The position numbers and the translations under genes are program-made. Below the pieces are notes generated by a model. The model was given only the letters and a program-made list of their open reading frames with translations, did no database searches and was not told the origin of the DNA. Source: Buddleja alternifolia (taxonomy: Eukaryota > Streptophyta > Magnoliopsida > Lamiales > Scrophulariaceae). From it: a stretch of 64,000 nucleotides of DNA. The stretch's first letter is position 1; every line of letters starts with the position of its first letter. Positions 55,283 through 64,000 of this stretch are shown piece after piece. The stretch covers positions 25,922,843-25,986,842 of the forward strand of contig CM033404.1 of assembly GCA_019426215.1 (NCBI GenBank), given 5' to 3'.

Positions 55283-55474
55283 TGTCGGGTGCATGTTTCA
55301 AATTTCTCTTATGAAGTTGTACGATGATCAACAAATATTTATTTTCTGTCTTGTTTGTTTTAGTTGAAGTTGTATGATGTTGAACAAATATTTAATTTAT
55401 GTCATGATGTTTGTTTGTCTAATTAAAATATTAAATAAACGTTATGTATATATAATTTGTTATAAATATATATG

Positions 55475-55505
<31 letters not shown>

Positions 55506-56390
55506 CTGAATAATATAATATATACCATCTTATATATTAAGAACGTTGGAATATGTATGAACACTTTCAAACGCTGGGAACGACTACCTAATATTTCATA
55601 AGTGTTATATGTAATGTTGGGTATGTAAAGTATACAAATAATTATTATAATTAAAAATTATTTTCAACAAAATAAAAAAGAATATAAATTATTAAAGTCA
55701 TTAAATAAAATAAAAATGTGTAATATCATTATAATCTTTTAATTAAATTATTATAATAGCTTATAAAATAGTTTATATAATTAAAACAATTTATATTATA
55801 TATTGCCATTATGAAATTTACAAATAAACTTAAAAATTGTATTTTAATAATTTTTAAATTAAATTACTTATTAATATATTATTTTATAAATTAAATAAAA
55901 AAGAAAAGGAAAAAAAATAAATAAAGGGAGGGGGTTACACGCACAAACACACACAAACTGTTAAACACATACACAATCACACACACACACTGTTACACTA
56001 CTATAGATATATATACACGTACACTACTATTACTTACATATATACATATATATTTATCTATATAATAATTATTACAATCTCAATATTATATATACTACTA
56101 TTACCTACATATATACATATATATTTGTACATATATACATATATATTTATCTATATAATAATTATTATAATCTCAATATTATATTATAATTTTTCATTAT
56201 TAACAGACAAAAACTTACATGATTTGACAGCTACAGTAATTTATGTTCCCTTTGAAAATAAAACCAAACACTATCTCACCAAAAAATCACTCAAAAACCA
56301 ACTCCCAAAACATAACCAAACATTATCCCATCAAAATTGCACGTGTCCCCATAAAATTCTCACCAATAATTCTTACCAAAATACCATCCC
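55283..56390. other. AT-rich 3' subterminal region of the Harbinger element
   Basis: Non-coding. (TA)n at 55479-55505, (CA)n-type tract at 55939-55998, and repeated TACATATATACATATATA phrases from about 56030 to 56160. The last 150 bp are C/A-rich with CCAAACA cores at 56264 and 56316, echoing the TIR. Confidence 0.65.
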
Positions 56391-56411
56391 AAAACATAAC
56401 CAAACATAGCC
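56391..56411 (-). repeat. Right terminal inverted repeat of the Harbinger element
   Basis: Reverse of GGCTATGTTTGGTTA(T)G, followed by TAA at 56412-56414. Confidence 0.85.
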
Positions 56412-56460
56412 TAAGAATTAGGAAGGCGTCAAAGAAAATCAAAAACTAAAATAAACAAGT
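56412..56460 (-). other. Gypsy-I leader, PBS-proximal piece
   Basis: A-rich, non-coding, continuous with 40714-40805 once the Harbinger insertion is removed. Confidence 0.65.
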
Positions 56461-56477
56461 CCACGGCAACGGCGCCA
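56461..56477 (-). other. PBS of gypsy-I (Asp tRNA type)
   Basis: Minus strand TGGCGCCGTTGCCGTGG, the well-known plant gypsy PBS (TGGCGCCGTTGCCGGGG) with one change. Six bases separate it from the LTR. Confidence 0.9.
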
Positions 56478-56483
56478 AAAACT

Positions 56484-58064
56484 TGACATGCTAGAAGTTA
56501 ACGTGCTTTGGTAGAAAGTGCACTAGTCGTGTGTAGTAATAAGTGGACGGTAAGTCCGTGTTGTCGAACCTCAAGGACTAGTTATTTAGTTTATGATTTT
56601 CAATAACAAAAGGAATTAAAATAGAGATTTAACTAAGCAAGAAGGTAGAAGAACTAAAACGAGAGTAAAGAGGGATTAAACTTCCATGGTGGATGGGTGA
56701 CTAAGGCTCATGTTCGGGCACATGTTGCGTATTGTTATCCTAAGATCATTACCAATTCATTAGACATACATTACTATGGTGAAAGCTCCTATGGTAAAGA
56801 ATAACCGATGTCTCGTGATAGACTCCTATACTTAAATGGCGGTTTCTTAAGTATGTCTAGCCAGAAATCTAACCACTAAGCATGCATTAAAGAGCTAGAG
56901 CTTTCTCGATTAAAATCGAATGACTTCACCCGGGAATCTTTACCTATGTCTAGGGCAATTCCTATTTGGTTGGTGATGTTGTGAAATTCGTGCACCCTAA
57001 GTCAATTTTCTCTCGAATAATTCACCTGAGCATGATATCAAACACATGATGATCAAGCATATGTAAGGCATTTAACCACAAAATCACAACACATAGCAAT
57101 ATACGAATTGAAACGAAAAATAATCTTATTATCACAATACTAACAACATGGCCTTCTTATGGCCCTAGTTCAACAATTTAGCTCATAAAATGCATAAGGG
57201 AAAAGCTAAGCATAAGATCCATGTTTATAGACAAAGATGAATCTAAAGCTAAGAAACTCCCTATGTTGAATTAATGATCGAATCTTTAATTGGAGGCTTA
57301 TATCCCTTCTTTCCCTTCTCTTTTTCTCATCTAAAGTGATGAAAAGTGAGGTCCCAATCCCAAGAAATCCCCACAATTCACTTAGAATTCAAACCCCACT
57401 TCATTCCTTTCATTTTTGGCCTTTATACCTTCAAAACAGCTGTATCGACGGCCGAGCGTGACCCAAATGGCGCCTAGGTGCGGTCCAGGTGGCTTAAGTG
57501 GCTTGGGGAACAAGTTGCATGGTGCCCAGGCGTGAGAAAGTGGCGCCTGGCCGCCACAGTTCGAACTCTGAACCGTTTTCCTGCTTTTCAGCGCAGCAAT
57601 CGTGTTTTCTTCATAACGTTTTCCACAGACCTTCGATTTGAATGATTCAAGTTCCCAAATTAAGATAAGACATAGCTAAAACGTTTTAGAAGGACACTTC
57701 ATCAAATTCAGTCTCTAAACATACATAAATGGCGCTCAAACGTGGAAGGTGTGGCGAATGTGGCGCCCAAGCGTAGGGAAATGGCGCCTAGGTGCCCTTC
57801 TGCGTAACTCGAACTTATTTCATGCTTGTTTGGGTGTGTGCCCAGGTGTGATTATGGCTGTGATTGGACATGGGGGTGCGAAACATCTTGGCCTAAACTT
57901 GGTTTTATACGTCATTTTTTTCGCCCTTTCTTCGATTGTATCCACTTCAGGCCTGAAATCACTTAACGCATTGATTAAACACAAATGTGGCAAGATTTAG
58001 GTGATAAATGAATCTAAAATATAAACACAATGGGCTTCAAAACACGTAAAATCAACACTTATCA
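56484..58064 (-). repeat. 5' LTR of gypsy-I
   Basis: On the minus strand TGATAAGTGTTGATTTTACG...TAGCATGTCA, 1581 bp with TG...CA ends. It has several GC-rich phrases of the type GGCGCC(T/C)AGGCG around 57460-57790. The ORF at 57749 lies within it and is not supported. It cuts into LTR-E at 58065. Confidence 0.82.
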
Positions 58065-59039
58065 CTAGGCTCGATTCAATTAGCAATGAGAGGATTCCAA
58101 AGGATAAAGTTGTCAGCTATCCAGCACCGTGGAACCAAATCGTAGCCCAATTGAATACAAGATGAACAAGTCATCACGAACCTTGATTACGATTACAATA
58201 TGCATATAAAATCTTCACTGACGTGACCCGATCAAGTAAGAGCGATGGTACGTCAAACTCATAAAACTTGATGATGTACTCGATAATCATAATAATGTGA
58301 AATTACCAAACTATTCTCAGTGACCATCAGTAGTTAGTTTATATGCTTTGGCCAATGACTTTGTAATTTCAGTTACTTATGATCGTACAGGTCACATAAT
58401 CATTTATTATCGAGATGGTAAATCCCATATTGGGAGTTATCTTACAATGTCGAACACACATGTGAATCGTACTTCAAGGTCGACCCCACCTATCAGGTGA
58501 TACGGGTCTAACTACTCTGGTAACATATCCAATACTACAAGCACATTGTAAATAAATTCTCAAGTCTAAAGTTCACACATACCATCGCAATCTTAATCCC
58601 AATCATTGACTTTCAAAGAGTAAATACCCATGTGATTGGATTAATGCGAGTCGAGTTCAAATATGTTAATTCCATTAACTATATTCATGACACCAGCTCC
58701 CACTATCTAATCAGTGTTCAACTGGAACTTTCTTATCAAAGCAGGTGTCATACAAGTTAAATTTTAATGCCCAATTAAAATTTCTTAACTCGCGAACTAT
58801 CAATTAAGAGATTAAGTACTTGACTCTTCTAGTGCCTTCTCTCAACAATAAGAGTTGAAAAGTCTATCTTCAAATCTCAGAGACTTATTTATTTAACATT
58901 TAAATGTCATTTAGATTTATATGAACAAAATCAAAATCTTTATTCTATAAATAGAAACATATCATTGTTTGTACAAAATAACTTATCAATGCCCTACTAA
59001 ATCTAATTCCTCATTGGCATTGAGGGCATACACCTAACA
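58065..59039 (-). repeat. 3' LTR of copia-E, left part lost to gypsy-I
   Basis: Begins at CTAGGCTCGATTC, matching copia-D LTR from about 26313 onward, and ends CCTAACA. It keeps the shared U3 block (about 58075-58135). Confidence 0.87.
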
Positions 59040-59056
59040 ATCTCCCACTTGTACTC
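59040..59056 (-). other. Polypurine tract of copia-E
   Basis: Minus strand GAGTACAAGTGGGAGAT. Confidence 0.85.
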
Positions 59057-60680
59057 AATGCCAATTTCTATGGTACTTGATGCCCATCTTCGCAAGATGT
59101 TTATCTAGCACCGCTTGTGATAATGGCTTAGTGAGTGGGTCAGCCATGTTGTCCGCTGAGGCTATTTTCTGCACGGGGATATCGCCTCTTCCAACTATTT
59201 CTCGTATTATATAATATTTCCTCACCACGTGTTTGGATTTGTTGTGATACTTGGTTCTTTATCTTGCGCAATTGCTCATTTGTTGTCACACTATAGTGGC
59301 AACGACATTTCCACTCTAGGAACCACTTGAAGTTCAGCTATGAAATTTCTCATCTAAACAGTTTCTTTAGCTGCCTCAGAGGCAGCCACATATTCTGCCT
59401 CAGTTGTGGCATCAACAGTTGTGCTTTGTTTGGAACTTTTCCAAGACACTGCTCCACCATTGAGCGAGAATATGTACCCAGAGGTGAATTTAAAGTCATC
59501 TGGATCAGATTGAAAATCTGCATCAGTGTAACCATCCACCTTCAATTCTCCATTTCCATATATCAATAGCATATCTTTAGTTCTTCTTAAGTACTTCAAG
59601 ATACACTTCACTGCTGTCCAGTGTTGCTTCCTCGGGTTTGCTTGAAACCTGCTAACTATGCTCACAGCATATGCCAGATCCGGTCTCGTGCACAACATCG
59701 TGTACATGAGACTCCCTACTGCCAATGCATAGGGTGTATTCCTCATTTCCATTCTATCCTTGTCCATTGTAGGACTCATAGATTTGGAAAAATGAATACC
59801 ATGTCTCATGGGCAAAAGTCCTCCCTTAGAGTTATGCATCTCATAGCTCTTGAGGACTTTCTCTAGGTGGAGCGCTTGGGAAAGTCCTATCATTTTATTC
59901 GTTCTATCTCTATATAGGCAAATTCCCAGAATGTAGGTAGCTTCTCCCAAGTCTTTCATGGAAAATGTGCTTGAGATCCATGTCTTGACTGATGTCAATA
60001 AGCCTATGTCATTTCTATAAGTAGTGCTCCCACTGACCACTTTGTAGACACATGGTTCGTCTTCATTCTTGATGAAGCCATATTTCCTTGCTTCTTCATC
60101 GCACCGGAGATCCAGCTACGAGAGGCTTGTTTCAATCCATAAATGGATCTATTGAGTTTGCAAACTTCATGAGAATCTGCTTCAGATATGAAACCCCTGG
60201 GCTATTACATATAAATGCCCTCCTCGAGGTATCAATTTAGAAATGCGGTCTTCACATTCATTTGCCAGATTTCATAATCCAACTTTGCATCTATGGCTAG
60301 TAGAATTCTAATAGATTTGATCATGGACACTGGGAAAAAGGTTTCCTCATAGTCAATGCCCTCTTTTTGACCATACCCTTTTCCCACTAGTCTGGCCTTG
60401 TAGGTATCCACCTTGCCATCTAGATCAATCTTTCTCTTATAGTTCCATTTGTATCCAATTGGCCTTATTCCATTTGATAAATCAGTAAGAGTCCAAACTT
60501 GGTTAGAAAACGTCGAATCAATCTCTGCTTTCATAGCCTCAAGCCACTTCGAGGAATCTATGTCCATCGGTGCTTCATCATAGTCAGAGGGATCATCTCC
60601 ATGGCTTCCTTCTGCAACAGCATACAAATAATGATATGTATCGTGCAGATAGCCATATCTCTCACGCAACTGGGATACTC
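59055..60680 (-). pseudogene. Copia-E reverse transcriptase and RNase H (YVDD deleted)
   Basis: The Pol tail (DNMADPLTKPLSQAVLDKHL) starts at 59055. RNase H and the late RT are open at 59354-60040 (KDLGEATYILGICLYRDRTN, YTDADFQSDPDDFKFTSGYI, TVDATTEAEYVAASEAAKE). At about 60020 VVSGS joins TTYRNDIG directly, so the LVLYVDDILLIG segment is missing. The early RT is at 60232-60669 (WTLTDLSNGIRPIGYKW, EIWQMNVKTAFLN). Loss of YVDD alone rules out activity. Several frameshifts add to it. Confidence 0.88.
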
Positions 60681-60732
60681 TGCTAGATTTTCACTATGAC
60701 GGTTGTGTCATTTCGGGTTCAGTTTGTGATTC

Positions 60733-62094
60733 TTAAACTAATGTGTCTGAAGGGGCGTCGTCTTGTTCTTCCAAAATAATCTTTCTACGTGCACCACCTT
60801 CTCGAATGAATTCTTCTTCAAGAAAGTAGTCTTGCAAGGCCATGATGATCTTATGATCATTTTGCAGATAAAAGAGGTATCCCATTGTATCCATGGGAAA
60901 ATCGACAAATTGTCCTTTCAAGGATCTATCCTCTAGTTTCTCTACCTTGGTCTTCTTTACATATGCGGGGCAACCACATATTCTTATGTACTTAAGACTA
61001 GGCTTCCTACCGCACCAAATCTCATATGGTGTAGTGGGAAGAGATTTTGAGGGACATTTGTTCAGAATGTGCGCAATTGTAAGCAAAACATGCCCCCACA
61101 ATGAAATGGGTAGGTCAGTGTATCTAAGCATGGAACGTATAATGTCCAACAGTGTACGATTCCTTCTTTCTGCTACCCTATTAAGTTGTGGAGTTTCTGG
61201 ATGAGTGAGTTGTAATATTATGCCTTGTTATTTTAAGAACTCATCAAACTCGGCACTCATGTATTCAACAACTCGATCAGATCAAAGTGCCTTAATACTA
61301 TGCCCAATTTGTTTTTCAGTTAAAGATTTGAATTCCTTGAACCATTCAAGTGCTTTCGACTTATACTTCATCAGATAAACTAGGCCACACCTAGAGTGGT
61401 CATCTGTGAAGGTTATGAAGTACTGAAAACCTTTAAGGCCCGCATCCTTGAGGGGCTCACATACGTCAGTGTGAATTAATCCTAAAACTTCATTTGCCCT
61501 TTTAATATGCCCTGTGAATGGTGACCTAGTCATCTTGCCTTTTAGACATGATTCACAAGTAGGATATGGGTCAGACCCAAGTGGGCCAATAACTCCACGT
61601 TTTTCCAACTTATGAATTTTAAATTCACCGGTATGTCTCAGTCTAAGGTGCCATATGAGTTTTTGGTTTACATTATTCATACTACGTTTTCTAGTCATAG
61701 TATTAACAATACATTGGTTATGGACATTCAAATAGTATAAACCATTAATTAAAGATGCAGAGCCAACACACTTATTTCCAAAATAAATATCAGAAGACTT
61801 ATATTTAAAAGAAAACAAACATACTTTCTTGACCAGTACAGGAATAGAAATAATATTTTTGAGCCCATTGGGCAAAACAAGGAAATCATCTAAAATTATT
61901 AGATGTCCAGAAAATAATATAACAGGAGTAATTACAATGTACGTCGCATCAGGCTGTGTCCGCTTCCAACATTGATCATTACTTCTTTCTCATCCAGCTT
62001 TCTACTTTCTTCTAGATCCTGATTCAAAACACAAATATGAGCCCAAGCTCTGGAATCTAGAATCTAAGAAGTAAAAAATATCATCATGTTGGGA
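60733..62094 (-). pseudogene. Copia-E integrase and protease fragment
   Basis: The integrase zinc region and core lie at 61282-61875 (HLRLRHTGEFKIHKLE, CESCLKGKMTRSPF, HTDVCEPLKDAG, FTDDHSRCGLVYLM). The E box region at 61240-61282 is frameshifted, and the C-terminal part is at 60733-61149 (SMLRYTDLPISLWGHVLLTI, PYEIWCGRKP, GCPAYVKKTKVEKLED). Protease remnants 61904-62094 align with copia-D 22437-22620. The sequence stops at ATCATCA, where copia-F begins. Confidence 0.88.
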
Positions 62095-62243
62095 TCGATA
62101 TAACCCTAGGGATGCCGGCGCAGCGAAAAATATAGATTTTAAAATTAAAGTGACATCCCCAAATTACGGCTAGGTAGACATGGTACCATCGGATTAAAAC
62201 TATCCTTAAGAGAAAGTTTTCTCATGTTTACCTTTTGAAGAAC
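62095..62243 (-). repeat. LTR end of copia-F
   Basis: Minus strand ...TTTTTCGCTGCGCCGGCATCCCTAGGG...CCCAACA. Only about 150 bp is visible before gag sequence, so the LTR is probably truncated. Confidence 0.6.
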
Positions 62244-63070
62244 TTAACAGCAACTTCTTTTTAAGCAACGAGTTAACTTTACAACAAATGTTCCTTTAGT
62301 GCGCTTACGAGGAGGCTCAAGGCATTGATCTTTCCAATGTCCTTTCTTCTTGCAGTTAACACACTTCCCAATTTTCCCTTTGACTTTCTTGATACCGTCC
62401 TTTGCTTGCAGCTCGTTGCCCTTCTTCTTCTTCTTCTTTCCCTTCTTGATTTTGTCAGCAAGCAGCACAGGCTTAGCCTTCTTAACCGTTGCCTCAGCAG
62501 TGCGCAACATGTCCAATAACTCAGGGCAAGTGGGAACCAATTGGTTCATGTTGAAATTCACTACGAACTGATCATAGGCAGGAGAGAGCGACTGAAGTAC
62601 TAAATCACTAGCCAAGTCAGGATTTATCGGCACCTCCATGTCATTGAGTTTGTTCACTAAGGAAATCATTCTCAAGATATGGTCAGTGACCGATGTTCCT
62701 TCAGCTCGTACAGCTCTTCCAGCGCAATAGACAACAAACCTCTCACGGCTTGTCTTAACATCGTACAGCTCTTCCAGCGCAACAACGATTTCTGATGCGT
62801 GTTCCACAGTGTCAGATTGCCTCTGCAACTTATTAGTCATAGAGGCAAGAATGAGACAACACACATAGACATCGTCTTTGCGCCATTTCTCATGCTCTCT
62901 CGAGCAGCCCTTGGAGCACTTGCTTCAGGTGTAGGCTCAATAGGCTGAGTTAAGACATTGTCAAGACTTTCAGAATGTAGCATAATCTTAAGTTTGCGAT
63001 ACCAGTCAGGGAAGTTTGGGCCATTTAACTTATTAGTTTCAAGGATTACCGAGAGTGGAGTTTTAGCCAT
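62244..63070 (-). pseudogene. Copia-F gag (one frameshift)
   Basis: The start at 63070 (MAKTPLSVILETNKLNGPNF, with P.W..KLKIML) and the main frame 62244-62864 overlap at about 62840-62864, where a frameshift lies. The core has ASMTNKLQRQSDTVEHASEI, SVTDHILRMISLVNKLNDME and DLASDLVLQSLSPAYDQFVV. A Lys-rich run (KKGKKKKKKG) leads to a perfect zinc knuckle CVNCKKKGHWKDQC at 62322-62363. The C-terminus is very basic. No protease or integrase follows. Confidence 0.87.
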
Positions 63071-64000
63071 TTGACTGTTACTTTACGAAAATGAAAAAAC
63101 ATTAGCATTCAATCATAGATTACATCCATATGAAATTATGGAAATTTTAACTTCACGTGTGCTCCCATTATTTTTTTGATTTCCATCACCCCACTGACAG
63201 AAAGACGAAAAATGCAACCATTTCTAGTGGGCTCGAGCGTCAAATGTCTCGACCTCACTCCACGACTCGTGAGACAATGGGTGAAAACAATGAATAGGCA
63301 CGATGACCCCATCCACATCCAGGTGGTTCTCGAGATGTTTGCCTCACATTTCATGTACGTCCCGAGAACACAATTCAACAGTACACTAATCTGTGTTTAA
63401 GTCCGACCCATCAAATTCTCACGCAATAACAGTGCCCAAGGTAGTCCCACTACTCATGGAAGACTCCTTGGGTAGACCGAGATCCATGTGCACTTCTAGT
63501 ATGACCGTTTGTCATAGTAGAAGGCCTAGTTGTGAGATTACTACACTTAACTTGCTACCATTCCACGACTCGTGAGACAATGATGACAAGCCGCGCTATT
63601 CCCTCTCACATCTCATGATAGAAGGCACTAGACCTAATCAATGGGCTTCCGGGCACCCGATTTATCCATTTATGGACTTAATATGGATATGGGGTTTTTC
63701 ACATACAAGGTCTCACCATTTTTAGTTATTTATCTTTCTTAGATGATCATGCAACACAGCATACCATATATAGTGTACTAACGATAAATAACAACAATCA
63801 TGCTATACATAAAAGCAATAAATGTGATCCTAGTCAAGCCAATCCTAAAACACCCCGAGCCATCAAGGTGTCGAAAAATCTAATCTAAGGATCTAGACCC
63901 TACACTAAGGTCTTCACAGCTCCTCGAACTTGAACTTCTCCATTACCGTCTTCAAGATGTCTTCATCTCCGTCTTCAAATTATAACAATACAATAGAAAA
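63071..64000 (-). other. Copia-F 5' leader (partial)
   Basis: Non-coding. A 20-bp sequence CCACGACTCGTGAGACAATG occurs at 63260-63279 and 63563-63582. ORFs at 63136, 63176 and 63393 overlap these repeats and show no similarity. The PBS and 5' LTR must lie to the right of the window. Confidence 0.65.

Larger units (their letters stand above)
40806..56411 (+). mobile_element. PIF/Harbinger-type transposon carrying a PMD gene (15.6 kb)
   Basis: The ends are inverted repeats of about 21 bp with one mismatch, starting GGCTATGTTTGGTTA (40806-40826 and 56391-56411), flanked by TAA. Both flanks belong to gypsy-I in correct order, so the whole block is one insertion. Contents: palindrome array (41107-41840), PMD pseudogene (minus, 42049-48533), more palindromes, Myb/SANT-like gene 1 (51359-52382), DDE transposase (52582-54021) and Myb/SANT-like gene 2 (54299-55282), all plus except PMD. 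A DDE gene plus a Myb-like gene is the normal PIF/Harbinger pair. The PMD gene is an addition. Without the solo LTRs the element is about 11.7 kb. Confidence 0.85.
38968..58064 (-). mobile_element. Gypsy-I: Ty3/gypsy element with gag-protease only, split by a Harbinger transposon
   Basis: The minus-strand order is 5' LTR (56484-58064), Asp-type PBS (56461-56477), A-rich leader (56412-56460 plus 40714-40805), gag-protease (39376-40713), a GGGAGGCAACCC motif (39315-39340) and a poly-G tract with AAGTGGAGG (39001-39016). In Athila/TAT-type elements that motif follows integrase, so RT, RNase H and integrase are missing. The 3' LTR is not present; the left side is cut at about 38968. The 15.6-kb DNA transposon sits in the leader with TAA duplication. 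Confidence 0.78.
58065..64000 (-). mobile_element. Copia-E (same family as copia-D), invaded by copia-F
   Basis: 3' LTR (58065-59039, outer part lost), PPT, RNase H, RT, integrase and protease up to 62094. There copia-F begins. The gag and 5' end of E should lie to the right, outside the window. LTR and protease DNA are close to copia-D. Confidence 0.85.
62095..64000 (-). mobile_element. Copia-F, internally deleted, running off the window
   Basis: An LTR end (TGTTGGGATCGATATAACCC, 62095 to about 62240) abuts gag (62244-63070) with no pol between them, then a leader to the window edge. The LTR end is of the copia type, and its insertion point interrupts the protease of copia-E. Confidence 0.7.

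Noticed and set aside
57749..58000. 83-codon ORF
   Set aside because: Within the gypsy-I LTR.

Overview
This window is eukaryotic and almost certainly from a plant nuclear genome, most likely a eudicot. It is AT-rich and intron-bearing, and it is built almost entirely of Ty1/copia and Ty3/gypsy LTR retrotransposons, MITEs and one large PIF/Harbinger DNA transposon. I see no clearly functional single-copy host gene, rRNA, tRNA gene or CRISPR array. The region looks like pericentromeric or other repeat-dense chromatin. Species cannot be assigned from sequence alone.

Layout. 1-285 and 10236-10808 are the 3' end and 3' LTR of a gypsy element (+), split by a complete copia element, copia-A (286-10230, minus strand). 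Copia-A has two LTRs, a PBS and a 5-bp target duplication AGACC; its 5' LTR contains an 874-bp Mutator-like MITE. A second MITE follows (11304-12167), then a partial copia LTR (LTR-B) fused to copia-C (13988-21787, minus), which has two LTRs and large pol deletions. Copia-D (22437-26967, minus) keeps protease, gag, leader, PBS and 5' LTR. A gypsy LTR scrap (26968-27401, +) is joined to copia-H (27402-31647, +), which lies next to the pol and 3' LTR of copia-G (31648-33891, +). Then come the env-position genes and the LTR of a SIRE/Maximus-like copia element (copia-J, 33892 to about 38967), with a foldback MITE inside.

From about 38968 to 58064 lies gypsy-I (minus). It has gag-protease only, an Asp-type PBS and a 5' LTR. 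Its leader is split by a 15.6-kb PIF/Harbinger-type transposon (40806-56411) with GGCTATGTTTGG termini and TAA target duplication. This transposon carries a broken three-exon DDE transposase, a broken Myb/SANT-like gene, an intact second Myb/SANT-like gene, and a five-exon Plant Mobile Domain (PMD; MAIN-like, 'PP7 long form homolog') pseudogene. The PMD gene is flanked by arrays of short palindromes of the GAAGACGACAT type, and one of its exons is split by a solo gypsy LTR that itself holds a solo SIRE-type LTR.

The right end (58065-64000) is copia-E (minus, same family as D), invaded at 62094 by copia-F (minus), which runs off the window.

Most interesting points: the PMD cassette inside a Harbinger element and its palindrome arrays; a repeated family-specific motif of about 20 bp at the same place in the leaders of four copia elements; GC-rich inverted-repeat islands about 200 nt inside the PBS in three of them; and a spliced gene in the env position of the SIRE-like element.
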